A DNA stretch of 64,000 nucleotides from Tsukamurella pulmonis (lineage in GTDB: Bacteria > Actinomycetota > Actinomycetes > Mycobacteriales > Mycobacteriaceae), in contig NZ_FNLF01000002.1 of assembly GCF_900103175.1 (NCBI RefSeq), positions 4,657,592 through 4,721,591 on the forward strand, in the 5' to 3' direction. The notes beneath the pieces are model-generated. The model did no database searches. It saw only the letters and a program-made list of their open reading frames with translations, and was not told the origin of the DNA. The position numbers were made by a program, and so were the translations under genes. How positions within the stretch are numbered: position 1 is the stretch's first letter; each line of letters begins with the position of its first letter. This document shows, one piece after another, positions 42,557 to 51,446 of this stretch.

Positions 42557-43206
42557 TCGGACTCTCCCCCGGCCGCGTCGCCGAGATCGCGGTCCTCGGG
42601 GCGCACTGCGACGACATCGCGATCGGTATGGGCGGCACCCTGCTACAGCTGGCGCAGGCCAATCCCGGCCTGCGCGTGCGGGCCTTCGTCGCGACCGGCG
42701 CCGGCACCCCCCGCGAGGCGGAGGAGCGGGCGGCGCTGGCCGCGTTCACGCCCGAGGCGGAGTTGCACGTGAGCGTGCTGGACCTGCCCGACGGGCGGAC
42801 GCCCGCGCACTGGGAGCGGGAGAAATCGCTGCTGGCGCAGTTCAAGCGGTCGACCTCGCCCGACATCGTGTTCGCGCCGCACCGCGGCGACGCACACCAG
42901 GACCACCGGCAACTCGCGGAGCTGGTGCCGCAGGAGTTCCGGGACCACCTGATCCTCGGCTACGAGATCCTCAAGTGGGAGACCGACACCCCGCGCCCCA
43001 CCGTCTTCAACCCGCTCTCGGCGTACGCCGTGATGGCGAAGACGCGGCTGCTGGCGGAGCACTACCCCTCGCAGGTGGAGCACGACTGGTTCGACGACGA
43101 GTCCTTCCTCGGCCTCGCGCGTCTGCGCGGCATCCAGTGCCGCTCCACCTACGCCGAGGGCTTCATGTTGGAGAAAGCGATCGTGGAATTCGGAGGCAAC
43201 CGATGA
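42553..43206 (+). CDS. PIG-L/LmbE-family deacetylase
   Basis: This 217-residue zinc hydrolase has the PIG-L motifs AHCDDIAIGMGG at the N-terminus (normally AHPDD; here Cys replaces Pro) and HRGDAHQDHRQ in the middle, which supply the metal ligands. It would remove an N-acetyl group from a sugar. Its start overlaps the nucleotidyltransferase stop and its stop overlaps the epimerase start (ATGA). An aminosugar, made with the downstream aminotransferase, is a likely substrate. Confidence 0.82.
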   Translation: MIGLSPGRVAEIAVLGAHCDDIAIGMGGTLLQLAQANPGLRVRAFVATGAGTPREAEERAALAAFTPEAELHVSVLDLPDGRTPAHWEREKSLLAQFKRSTSPDIVFAPHRGDAHQDHRQLAELVPQEFRDHLILGYEILKWETDTPRPTVFNPLSAYAVMAKTRLLAEHYPSQVEHDWFDDESFLGLARLRGIQCRSTYAEGFMLEKAIVEFGGNR

Positions 43207-44219
43207 AGGTCCTGCTCACGGGCAGCCAGGGGTACCTGGGAACAGTGATGACGCCGGTCCTGCAGGAGGCGGGCCACGAGGTGACCGGCCTCGACTCCGG
43301 GCTCTTCGCCGATCGCGTGCTCGGCCCCGCGGTCACGGACCCGCCCACGCTCACCACCGACTTGCGCGACGTCACGGCTCAGCAGCTCGAGGGCTTCGAC
43401 GCCGTGATCCATCTCGCGGCGCTGTCCAACGATCCGCTGGGCTCGCTCGCCCCGGAGATCACCTACGACATCAACCACGCCGCCTCGAGCCGCCTCGCCC
43501 GGCTCGCCAAGGAGGCGGGCGTCTCCCGGTTCCTCTACGCCTCCACCTGTTCCGTGTACGGCGCGGCCGGCGACGGCCTCGTCGACGAGGAGGCGCCCCT
43601 CAACCCGATCACGCCCTACGCGATCAGCAAGGTGCGGGTCGAGGACGACGCCGCGGCGCTGGCGGATGCCGACTTCACGCCCGTGTTCCTGCGCAACGCC
43701 ACGGCATTCGGCTTCTCGCCCCGGCTGCGCGCCGACATCGTGCTCAACAACCTGATGGGCTACGCGGTGCTCACCGGCGAGGTGCTGGTGCTCTCCGACG
43801 GGACGCCGTGGCGTCCGCTGGTGCACGCGCAGGACATCGCCCGGGCCTTCGCGACCTGCCTGACCGCGCCCAAGGAGACCGTCTCCGCCCGCGCGTACAA
43901 CGTCGGCACCGAGCGCAACAACGTCACCGTCGCCGAGATCGCGCAGGCCGTGGTCGACGTGGTGCCCGACGCCGGCGTGCGGATCACGGGCGAGGCCGGC
44001 AACGACCCCCGCTCCTACCGGGTCGACTTCTCCCGCGCGCGCGACGAACTCGGCTTCGAGGCGCAGTGGACCGTGCCGGACGGCGCGGCCGAGCTGCACA
44101 AGGCCTACACCGAGTACGGGCTCACCGAGCACTCCTTCCACCAGGACTTCACCCGGCTCGCGGTGCTCAAGGACCTGCAGGGCAGGGACGTCATCGACGC
44201 GGCGATGCGGCGGCGATGA
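43203..44219 (+). CDS. NAD-dependent sugar epimerase/dehydratase
   Basis: This 338-residue extended SDR has GSQGYLGTV (NAD site, normally GxxGxxG), a catalytic STCSVYG followed by YAISK, and DIARAF-type C-terminal motifs. It would epimerise, dehydrate or reduce the nucleotide sugar. It is last in the four-gene plus-strand operon and converges on rfbC with an 8-bp gap. Confidence 0.85.
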   Translation: MKVLLTGSQGYLGTVMTPVLQEAGHEVTGLDSGLFADRVLGPAVTDPPTLTTDLRDVTAQQLEGFDAVIHLAALSNDPLGSLAPEITYDINHAASSRLARLAKEAGVSRFLYASTCSVYGAAGDGLVDEEAPLNPITPYAISKVRVEDDAAALADADFTPVFLRNATAFGFSPRLRADIVLNNLMGYAVLTGEVLVLSDGTPWRPLVHAQDIARAFATCLTAPKETVSARAYNVGTERNNVTVAEIAQAVVDVVPDAGVRITGEAGNDPRSYRVDFSRARDELGFEAQWTVPDGAAELHKAYTEYGLTEHSFHQDFTRLAVLKDLQGRDVIDAAMRRR

Positions 44220-44227
44220 CGGACCGC

Positions 44228-44782
44228 TCAGCCCAGGCGGCCGCGCAGCTGCGCCCAGGTGCCCGCCGCCCGGTCGCGCGCCGAGACGATCGACGCGGCC
44301 AGCGGCCACTGCAGGGCCAGCTCGGGATCCGCGTGATGCACCGCCAGATCCTCGCTCGGATCGTGCGGACGGTCGATCCGGTAGCAGACGTCCGCCACGT
44401 CGGTCAGCGCCTGGAAGCCGTGCAGGAAGCCCGGCGGCACGTACAGGGTGTGGAAGGTCTCGTCGTCGAGTCGGAAGGCCCTGCTGCGGCCGAACGTCGG
44501 CGAGTACGGTCGCGCGTCGACCAGCACGTCGTGCACCGCACCGTGCGCGCAGCGCACCAGCTTGGCCTCGCCGCGACCCGATCGGCCGTGCATCCCGCGG
44601 ATCACGCCGCGCACCGAGCGGGACTGGGAATCCTGCACGAAACGCGCTGCCGCGCCGCGCTCTCCGAGGTACTCGTCGAAGACGTCCGCGTCGAAGGTGC
44701 GGGTGAACAGGCCCCGGTCGTCCGCGTGCGGGGTGGGGACCAGCAGCAGGACGTCGGCCAGGTCGGTCTGCTCGATGCGCAT
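44228..44782 (-). CDS. rfbC: dTDP-4-dehydrorhamnose 3,5-epimerase-like protein
   Basis: This 184-residue cupin-fold protein matches RfbC: DDRGLFTRTFDADVF, FVQDSQSRSVRGVIRGMHGR with the conserved His, LVRCAHGAVHDVLVDAR, and FLHGFQALTDVADVCYRID. It epimerises a 4-keto sugar nucleotide at C3 and/or C5. It is divergent from the second methyltransferase with only 14 bp between starts, so the two promoters overlap the neighbouring genes. Confidence 0.88.
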   Translation of the reverse strand: MRIEQTDLADVLLLVPTPHADDRGLFTRTFDADVFDEYLGERGAAARFVQDSQSRSVRGVIRGMHGRSGRGEAKLVRCAHGAVHDVLVDARPYSPTFGRSRAFRLDDETFHTLYVPPGFLHGFQALTDVADVCYRIDRPHDPSEDLAVHHADPELALQWPLAASIVSARDRAAGTWAQLRGRLG

Positions 44783-44796
44783 GGGGACATGCTGCC

Positions 44797-45900
44797 ATGA
44801 GACACGCGCGCACGTGCCGCGCCTGCGGCTCCGTCAAACTCACCCGGGTGCTCGACCTGGGCCGCGTCCCCGCGGCGGATCACTTCCCGCCCGCCGGTAC
44901 CCCGGTGGACCCGGGCGAATCCGCCCATCCCCTCGCGATGGACCTGTGCGCGGCGTGCGGCCTCGCGCAGCTCGCCGACGACGACACCGTCACCGACGAG
45001 CCCCGCGGCGTGGAGCCGCGGGCCCTGCGCGAGCAGGCCGCGGACGCGGTGGCCCGGGTCGCCGACGCCGGCCTGCTCCGCGGCACGACGGTGCGCGAGT
45101 TCGGCAGCCCGCACGGCGGCACCTGGTTGCCGCTGCTCGCCGACCGCGGCTTCCACGAGGCCGACGGTCCCGCCGACGTGGTCCTCGACAGCTTCGGCAT
45201 CATGCACGAGCCCGACCAGCGGGCCGCCTTCGCCGCGCGCGCCGCGGCCGTCGCACCCGGCGGCGTGCTCCTGCTGCAGTACCAGCCGCTCGGCGGCATC
45301 GTCGACCACCTGCAGTGGACCGCCCTACGGCACGGCCACTTCGGCTACTACACGCTGACCGCCCTGGTGCGACTGCTCGCCGCCGCGGGGCTGGAGCCGG
45401 TGCGCGCCTTCGAGTTCGACCTCTACGGGGGCACCGTGCTGCTCGCGGTGCGGCACACGGGCGCGGCCGACGTCGTCCCCGGCGCCGGCACGGCGGACCC
45501 CGTCGTCCGCCGGATCCTCGCCGAGGAGGCGGATTCCGGCCTCGGCACCCCCGCCGGCCTGCGCACCCTCAGTGCGGCGCCCGCCGACCAGGCGCGCGCG
45601 CTCCGGGCGTGGGCGCAGGAGCACGCGGCGGCCGGCCGCACCGTCGGGGCCTACGGCGCCGCCTCGCGGGCCGTCGCCCTGTTCGCGCTGGCCGGACTGG
45701 ACGCGGCCCTCGTGTCCTGCGTGGCCGACGCCTCCCCGTCGAAGCAGGGCCGTCGCATGCCCGGCACCGACATCCCGATCGTGCCGCCCGAGCACCTCGC
45801 CGCGCTCGACGGGCCCGTCCTGCTGACCCTGCCCGACCTGCACGACGAGGTGCTGGAGGCCTGGCCGGCCCTCCGCGGAAGACTGGTGACCGAGCTATGA
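44797..45900 (+). CDS. second C-methyltransferase-type protein
   Basis: This 367-residue protein has the same layout as the gene at 40524: N-terminal zinc motifs (CRACGS and CAACGLAQL), a SAM domain, and C-terminal GAYGAASRAVAL. The usual SAM glycine motif is degenerate (VREFGSPHGGTW), and the HEHFxYYT segment is ALRHGHFGYYT, so the activity may differ. It starts an operon with the aminotransferase and a glycosyltransferase. Confidence 0.75.
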   Translation: MRHARTCRACGSVKLTRVLDLGRVPAADHFPPAGTPVDPGESAHPLAMDLCAACGLAQLADDDTVTDEPRGVEPRALREQAADAVARVADAGLLRGTTVREFGSPHGGTWLPLLADRGFHEADGPADVVLDSFGIMHEPDQRAAFAARAAAVAPGGVLLLQYQPLGGIVDHLQWTALRHGHFGYYTLTALVRLLAAAGLEPVRAFEFDLYGGTVLLAVRHTGAADVVPGAGTADPVVRRILAEEADSGLGTPAGLRTLSAAPADQARALRAWAQEHAAAGRTVGAYGAASRAVALFALAGLDAALVSCVADASPSKQGRRMPGTDIPIVPPEHLAALDGPVLLTLPDLHDEVLEAWPALRGRLVTEL

Positions 45901-47246
45901 CCGAACCCGACTTCACCCGCTCGCGCGAACTGCAGGACCGCCTGCACCACCTGGTGCCCGGCGGCGCGCACACCTACGCCCGCGGCGCCGACCAGTACCC
46001 CGAGTTCATGCCGCCGGTGCTGACCCGCGGCCGCGGCGCGCGCGTCTGGGACGCCGACGGCAACGAGTACGTGGAGTACGGGATGGGCCTGCGCGCCGTG
46101 ACCCTGGGCCACGCGTACCCGCCCGTGGTGGACGCCGTGCGCGCCTGCCTCGACGACGGGCTCAACTTCAGCCGGCCCACGACGACGGAGCTCGACGCCG
46201 CCGAGGACTTCCTCGCGATGGTGCCCACCGCCGACATGGTCAAGTTCGGCAAGAACGGCTCCGACGCCACCACCGCGGCGCTGCGGCTCGCGCGCGCCGC
46301 CACCGGCCGCGATCTGGTGGCGATCTGCGATCAACCCTTCTTCTCCGTGGACGACTGGTTCATCGGATCCACCGAGATGGCGGGCGGGATCCCCACCGCG
46401 ATCACCGATCTCACGGTCCGGTTCGGCTACAACGACGCCGACTCCCTGCGCGCCCGGTTCGCCGAGCACCCCGGCCGCATCGCCGCGGTGTTCCTCGAGG
46501 CCGCCACCGCGCTCGCCGAGCCCGAGCCCGGCTTCCTGGAAACCGTTCGGGCCCTGTGCGACGAGCACGGCGCCGTGCTCGTGTTCGACGAGATGATCAC
46601 CGGGTTCCGCTGGTCGCCGCACGGCGCGCAGTCCGTCTTCGGCGTGACGCCCGATCTCTCGTGCTGGGGCAAGGCCATGGGCAACGGCTTCCCGATCTCG
46701 GCGCTCGCCGGCAAGCGCGCGCTCATGGAACTCGGCGGCCTGAACACCGACGCCGACCGGGTCTTCCTGCTGTCCACGACCCACGGCCCGGAGACGGTCT
46801 CGCTCACCGCCTTCCGCGCCGTCGCCCGGTCCTACCGCGAGGGCGATCCCGTGGGCGCGATGGAGCGCGCCGGGCGGCGCCTGGCCGACGGGGTGAACGC
46901 GGCCGCCGCGGCGGCGGGCGTCGGCGACGCGGTGCGGGCCATCGGGCGGCCGTCGTGCCTCGTCTTCACCACCCGCGACGCCGACGGCGCGCCGTCGCAG
47001 GCGTACCGGACGCTGTTCCTGCAGGAGCTGCTGCGGCGCGGTGTGCTCGGCCAGTCCTTCGTGATCTCCGCGGCCCACACGGACGCCGACGTCGACCACA
47101 CCGTCGACGCGGTCGCGGCGGCGCTCGTGCCGTACCGGAAGGCCCTGGAGGCGGGCACCGTCGAGGGGCTGCTCGAGGGCCGGCCCGTGGCGCCCGCACT
47201 GCGCCGGACCGCGGCGCCGCGGCGGTTGACCGGAGGCCCGTCGTGA
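45897..47246 (+). CDS. class-III aminotransferase (HemL-like), sugar cluster
   Basis: This 449-residue PLP enzyme resembles glutamate-1-semialdehyde aminomutase-type proteins: VPGGAHTYARG, KFGKNGSDATTAALRLARA, VFDEMITGFRW and the PLP lysine in CWGKAMGNGFPISAL. Members in polysaccharide clusters are annotated as aminotransferases for sugar or amino acid precursors. ATG 45897 overlaps the methyltransferase stop. It is unlikely to be the heme-pathway HemL given its context. Confidence 0.8.
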   Translation: MTEPDFTRSRELQDRLHHLVPGGAHTYARGADQYPEFMPPVLTRGRGARVWDADGNEYVEYGMGLRAVTLGHAYPPVVDAVRACLDDGLNFSRPTTTELDAAEDFLAMVPTADMVKFGKNGSDATTAALRLARAATGRDLVAICDQPFFSVDDWFIGSTEMAGGIPTAITDLTVRFGYNDADSLRARFAEHPGRIAAVFLEAATALAEPEPGFLETVRALCDEHGAVLVFDEMITGFRWSPHGAQSVFGVTPDLSCWGKAMGNGFPISALAGKRALMELGGLNTDADRVFLLSTTHGPETVSLTAFRAVARSYREGDPVGAMERAGRRLADGVNAAAAAAGVGDAVRAIGRPSCLVFTTRDADGAPSQAYRTLFLQELLRRGVLGQSFVISAAHTDADVDHTVDAVAAALVPYRKALEAGTVEGLLEGRPVAPALRRTAAPRRLTGGPS

Positions 47247-48349
47247 CCGCGCCGACCCGGGTGCTCGTGGTGGGCCCCGCGGCGCCCGGCCCGGCGAGCC
47301 GCGGCGGGATCGCGACCGTCGTCGGGCACATGGCGGCGCAGCCCGATCCCGCGATCGCGGTGCGGCTCCTGACCACCTACGTCGACGGCACCGTCGGGCA
47401 GCGGCTGCGCACCGGCCTCGGCGGCATGGCGCGCGGCGTGCTGGCCGTGCTGCGCGGCGAGGCGGACGTGGTGCACGTGCACCTCTCGCACGGCGGCAGC
47501 GTGGTCCGCAAGGCCCCCGTGCTCTGGGCGGCGCGCCTGCGCCGCGTGCCGGCCGTGGTGCACGGGCACAGCTACGACTTCGGCGGGTGGGTCACCGGGC
47601 TCCCCGCTCCCGCACGGCCGCTCGTGCGTGCGGCCCTGCCCGCGGACCGCTGGCTGGTCCTCGGGACCGGGCTCGCCACCGAGTACGCGGCCGCGATGGG
47701 ACTGCCCCGCGGCGACGTGGAGGTGCTCTACAACCCCGTGCCCGCCGTTCCCGCCCGGGCCGCCGCCGCGCCGCCCGACGGGGTGGTCCGCGTCGTCGCG
47801 CTCGGCCGGCTCGGCGAGCGCAAGGGCAGCTACGACCTCGTCGCGGCGGTGGCGGCCCTGCCACCGGAGATCCGGGCGCGCCTGCACCTCACGCTGGCCG
47901 GCGACGGCGAGGTGGACGAGGTCCGCGCCGCGGTCGCCGCGGCCGGCGTCGGGGACGCGGTGACGGTGCGCGGCTGGGTCGACGCGGCCGGGCGCGACGA
48001 GCTGCTCGCGGCCGCGCAGGTCTTCGCCCTGCCCAGCTACGACGAGGGTCTGCCGATGGCGCTGCTGGAGGCGATGGCCGCGGGCCTGGCGCCGTTGACC
48101 ACACCCGTGGGCGCGATCCCGGACGCGGTGACCGACGGCGCGGACGCCCTCCTCGTCCCGCCGGGCGACGTCCCCGCGCTGAGCGCCGCGCTCGCGCGGC
48201 TGGTGACCGATCCCGCACTGCGCGCTGCGATCTCGGCCGGGGCCCGCACCCGTGCCGACGACTTCGCGATCGAGCCGTGGCACGCGCGGCTGGCGGCGCT
48301 CTGGATCGAGCTGGCGGCAGAGGGCGGGCCCGCGGCTACTCGCGGGTGA
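47243..48349 (+). CDS. GT4-family glycosyltransferase
   Basis: This 368-residue GT-B transferase has an N-terminal GPASRGGIATVV loop, VVHVHLSHGGS, and in the C-terminal domain VVALGRLGERKGSYDL and the EX7E-like DEGLPMALLEAMAAG. It transfers a sugar from a nucleotide donor during repeat-unit assembly. GTG 47243 overlaps the aminotransferase stop. The 3' end overlaps the convergent GH5 gene by 14 bp. Confidence 0.87.
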   Translation: MTAPTRVLVVGPAAPGPASRGGIATVVGHMAAQPDPAIAVRLLTTYVDGTVGQRLRTGLGGMARGVLAVLRGEADVVHVHLSHGGSVVRKAPVLWAARLRRVPAVVHGHSYDFGGWVTGLPAPARPLVRAALPADRWLVLGTGLATEYAAAMGLPRGDVEVLYNPVPAVPARAAAAPPDGVVRVVALGRLGERKGSYDLVAAVAALPPEIRARLHLTLAGDGEVDEVRAAVAAAGVGDAVTVRGWVDAAGRDELLAAAQVFALPSYDEGLPMALLEAMAAGLAPLTTPVGAIPDAVTDGADALLVPPGDVPALSAALARLVTDPALRAAISAGARTRADDFAIEPWHARLAALWIELAAEGGPAATRG

Positions 48350-49535
48350 GGTGCTCGGGCTTCTCGATGACGGCGGCCTGGGACTGGAGGCGGGACAGGC
48401 CCGGCGCGGGGAACCACGCGTCGGGGCCCGGAGCGTCGTAGGCCCAGAGCGGACCGTGGAAGGCCGAGGACGTCCCGAAGTACGTGACGGCGAGGCCGTA
48501 CGTGTTGGCGAGCGCGTACCACCGATCGCCGAGCCGGTTCCACTGCTCGGCGCTGGCCGCGCTCTGGCCGGGGCCGTACCAGCCCACCTCGCCGACCGAA
48601 CACTCCACGGCGCTGCGGGCGCACCACTCGCCGAACGTGCGCAGCCGGCCGAGGAAACCCGTCTCGTAGCCGCGGTCCGACCAGGGCCGTCCCGCGTCCC
48701 GGACGTAGTTCCTGTCCAGCTTGGCCGGGTCGAAGACCTCGCCCTCGCCGCTCTTGCTGACCGGATACATGTGCTGCGAGTACACGATGCGGCCCAGTGG
48801 GTCGTCGACCCAGCCGCCGCGCGGGTCCGTGTAGGCGAAGTCGGAGAACCGCGAACAGCACAGGGACTCCACCCAGAGAACCTTGCGGTCGCCGACCTCG
48901 CGCAGCGCCGTGACCACCTCCTGCACGTGCCGCTGGTAGACCGCGTACGGGGGCTTGTCCGCGGACTGCAGGTCCCCGCGGGTGGGGTGGCTGAACCGGG
49001 TCGGCTCGTTGAACAGGTCGTAGGCGACGACGGCCGGCTCGTCGCGGAAGCCGGCGGACAGCATGCGCCAGACCCGGTTCGTCTGCTCGACGGTGAGCCC
49101 GGCGCCGCAGACCCGCGGTGCCGCGGTCGAGCGCGGCGCGCGCCACTCGCACCCGTTGTGCAGGCCGAGCACGACCCGCATGCCGGCCGCCTCGATCTTG
49201 CCGACCTCCGCCCGGATCGCGTTCCAGTACGCCGGATGGAAAGCGTCGTCGCCCGCGTCGAGTCCGGGTTGCAGGAAGGTCCAGTCCACGGGGAGGCGGA
49301 TCAGCCGGTGACCGCGCTCCCGCAACCGGGCGTACGTGATCGCGGGTTCCCCGGTCCCGGTGACGGTGGGGTGGTCGTAGATCGTGACGGCCTGCGTGAG
49401 CATGGTCGCGACGTTGATCCCGCGCATCCAGGTCGTGGCCGGCTCAGCCACCCGCGGCCGCGGTATCGCGAGCGTGGCGAGGACGAGCGCTGCGACGATC
49501 ACCACGATCAGGGCTCCGCGGCGGATCGTGGTCAT
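48336..49535 (-). CDS. GH5-type glycoside hydrolase, membrane-anchored
   Basis: This 399-residue protein has an N-terminal signal anchor (residues 6-26) and an extracytoplasmic GH5 (cellulase A) domain. The catalytic acid is Glu in YDLFNEPTRF and the nucleophile Glu in VGEVGW. LIRLPVDW and VVLGLHNGCEW are further GH5 markers. Hydrolases like this in polysaccharide loci trim or release chains. The ATG at 49535 follows a ribosome site; it is divergent from wecG. The first 295 nt are duplicated at 63706-64000. Confidence 0.85.
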   Translation of the reverse strand: MTTIRRGALIVVIVAALVLATLAIPRPRVAEPATTWMRGINVATMLTQAVTIYDHPTVTGTGEPAITYARLRERGHRLIRLPVDWTFLQPGLDAGDDAFHPAYWNAIRAEVGKIEAAGMRVVLGLHNGCEWRAPRSTAAPRVCGAGLTVEQTNRVWRMLSAGFRDEPAVVAYDLFNEPTRFSHPTRGDLQSADKPPYAVYQRHVQEVVTALREVGDRKVLWVESLCCSRFSDFAYTDPRGGWVDDPLGRIVYSQHMYPVSKSGEGEVFDPAKLDRNYVRDAGRPWSDRGYETGFLGRLRTFGEWCARSAVECSVGEVGWYGPGQSAASAEQWNRLGDRWYALANTYGLAVTYFGTSSAFHGPLWAYDAPGPDAWFPAPGLSRLQSQAAVIEKPEHLTRE

Positions 49536-49633
49536 GTGCTCACCCCCGCAGCGGTTCTCGACGGTGCGCGGGGCACCGGGCTCGACACCGGCAAGCCTAC
49601 TGCATTCGCAAACGGGACCGGTACCCTGAACCC

Positions 49634-50365
49634 GTGCACGACGTACACATGCTCGGGGTCCGGTTCGACGATCTGCCCTTCGACGAGGCCGTCTCGCGGC
49701 TGCGGGAGGCGGCGCGCGGCGACCGGACGCGCACCGTCGTCTTCCCCAATGCGGCGACGCTCAACCTCGCCGCGCAGTCGCGCGACTACCGCGACGTCCT
49801 GAACTCCTCGTCGTTCGTCTTCGGGGACGGCACCGGTGTGCGGTGGGCCGCGCGGATGCGCGGCGTGCGGCTGCGCGCGAACCTCAACGGCACCGACGTG
49901 ATCCCCGCGCTGCTGGCGGCGGCGCCCGGCCTGCGGGTGTACCTGCTGGGTGGGACCGAGGAGGTGAACGCGGCCGCGGCCGCGGCGGCCGCGCAGCGCT
50001 TCCCGGTCGAGATCGTGGGCCGCCACCACGGCTTCTTCGACCTCGACGACTGCCCCGAGATCCTGGCGGCGATCACCGCGGCCGCACCGGACGTGCTGCT
50101 CGTCGGCTTCGGCAATCCCCTGCAGGAGCAGTGGATCGCGCGCCACCGCGCCGCGCTGGCCGTGCCGCTGATCGCGGGAGTGGGCGGGCTCTTCGGGTTC
50201 TGGGCCGGCACCCGGACCCGCGCGCCCGGCCTGGCGCGGCGCCTGGGAGTGGAGTGGGTCGACATCCTGCTGCGCGAGCCGCACAAGGCCCGGCGCTACC
50301 TCCTCGGCAATCCCGCGTTCCTCGCGCGCGCCGCCCGGACCAGGGCCGCCGACCTGCGGAGCTGA
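49634..50365 (+). CDS. WecG/TagA/CpsF (GT26) glycosyltransferase
   Basis: This 243-residue transferase has the GT26 motifs VVFPNAATLNLAAQSRDYRDVLN, GDGTGVRWAARM, VYLLGGTEEVNAAA and VGFGNPLQEQWIARHR, ending with GVGGLFGFWAGTRTRAP. It adds a ManNAcA/ManNAc-like residue to the lipid-linked primer. The GTG at 49634 lies 6 bp after TACCCT, suggesting a leaderless message. It converges on the GT gene at 50397. A frameshifted mirror copy is at 62877-63607. Confidence 0.88.
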   Translation: MHDVHMLGVRFDDLPFDEAVSRLREAARGDRTRTVVFPNAATLNLAAQSRDYRDVLNSSSFVFGDGTGVRWAARMRGVRLRANLNGTDVIPALLAAAPGLRVYLLGGTEEVNAAAAAAAAQRFPVEIVGRHHGFFDLDDCPEILAAITAAAPDVLLVGFGNPLQEQWIARHRAALAVPLIAGVGGLFGFWAGTRTRAPGLARRLGVEWVDILLREPHKARRYLLGNPAFLARAARTRAADLRS

Positions 50366-50396
50366 CCGGGTCCGATCCCCGTCACCCGCGCGGTGC

Positions 50397-51446
50397 TCAG
50401 CGCCGCGCGGGGCGGGCGCGCCGTGCGGGCCGGACGCTCCGCGCGAGGACCTCGGCGAGCGGCCGCACGGAGACCGGCGCGGCGTACGCGTGCAGGTAGT
50501 GCTCCCGCGCCGCGCGTCCCCGCCGCTCCGCCTCCGCGGGGTCGGCCAGGGCGTCGAACGCCCGGGCCAGGCCGGCCACGTCCTCCACGCCGATCGCGTC
50601 CTCCCCCGGGGGCTGGAACTCCGGGAGGGCGCCCTCGGTGGAGACGATCGGCGTCACCCCGAGCTGCATCGCGAGCACCTGCACCCCGCTCTGCGTGGCG
50701 AGCCGGTAGTGCGCCACCGAGCCCTTCGCGCGGGCCATCGGCGCCAGCACGTCGTCGTACGAGTACCGCCCTCGCTCCCAGCGCACCGACGGGGGCAGAT
50801 CCTGCGGCAGGTCACCGTCGCCGATGAGGACCAGTTCGTCGCCGCGCCACCCCGGCCCGGCGACGTGACGCTCCCACGCGGCGAGGGTCACGCCGAGGTT
50901 CTTGTACTCCGACAGTCGCCCGACCGCCACGAAGTCCCGGCGGCCGGCGGCGGCCACGAACGGCGGCACGCGGGCCTCGTCGAGATCACTGGTCAGCGGC
51001 GCGACCGCGGCCGCGCCGACCCGCGCGCCGACGTGATCGCTGAACGCGACGGTCGCGGCCGCCGAACGGTTCCACCGGCCGAACAGCGCCCGCTCCCAGG
51101 CGGGGAAGACCTCGTCGGCACCGTGCGGTCGATCGTCGTGCACGAGGTTCACCCGGGGGGCGCCGCCCGCGAGCAGCATCCAGCGCGGGTCGCGCACCAG
51201 CTCGGTGACCACCACGTCGGGGGCGAAGGCCCGCACCGCCCGCAGCCCGGCCGCGAAACCCGGCCAGGTGGAGGCCGTGCGCGGGCGGGCGTCGAGCACC
51301 CGCTCGTAGGCGCGCGCCCCGTCGGACTCCGGGTGCTGATCGGTGGTCACCAGGAGCACCTCCCAGCCGGCCTCGATCAGCTGCTCGCAGTACACCCGGG
51401 CCAGGGGCCGCATCCACGGCGAGAGCCAGAGAACGCGTCCCGTCAT
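50397..51446 (-). CDS. GT4-type glycosyltransferase
   Basis: This 349-residue GT-B protein begins GRVLWLSPWMRPLARVYC and has FVAVGRLSEYKNLGVTLAAW in the nucleotide-binding half and a degenerate QSGVQVLAMQLGVTPIVS where GT4 enzymes carry the EX7E motif, so catalytic residues are atypical. The ATG at 51446 overlaps the preceding stop (ATGA). The last 15 residues are Arg-rich. Its mirror copy at 61797-62845 is broken by one base. Confidence 0.78.
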   Translation of the reverse strand: MTGRVLWLSPWMRPLARVYCEQLIEAGWEVLLVTTDQHPESDGARAYERVLDARPRTASTWPGFAAGLRAVRAFAPDVVVTELVRDPRWMLLAGGAPRVNLVHDDRPHGADEVFPAWERALFGRWNRSAAATVAFSDHVGARVGAAAVAPLTSDLDEARVPPFVAAAGRRDFVAVGRLSEYKNLGVTLAAWERHVAGPGWRGDELVLIGDGDLPQDLPPSVRWERGRYSYDDVLAPMARAKGSVAHYRLATQSGVQVLAMQLGVTPIVSTEGALPEFQPPGEDAIGVEDVAGLARAFDALADPAEAERRGRAAREHYLHAYAAPVSVRPLAEVLARSVRPARRARPARR

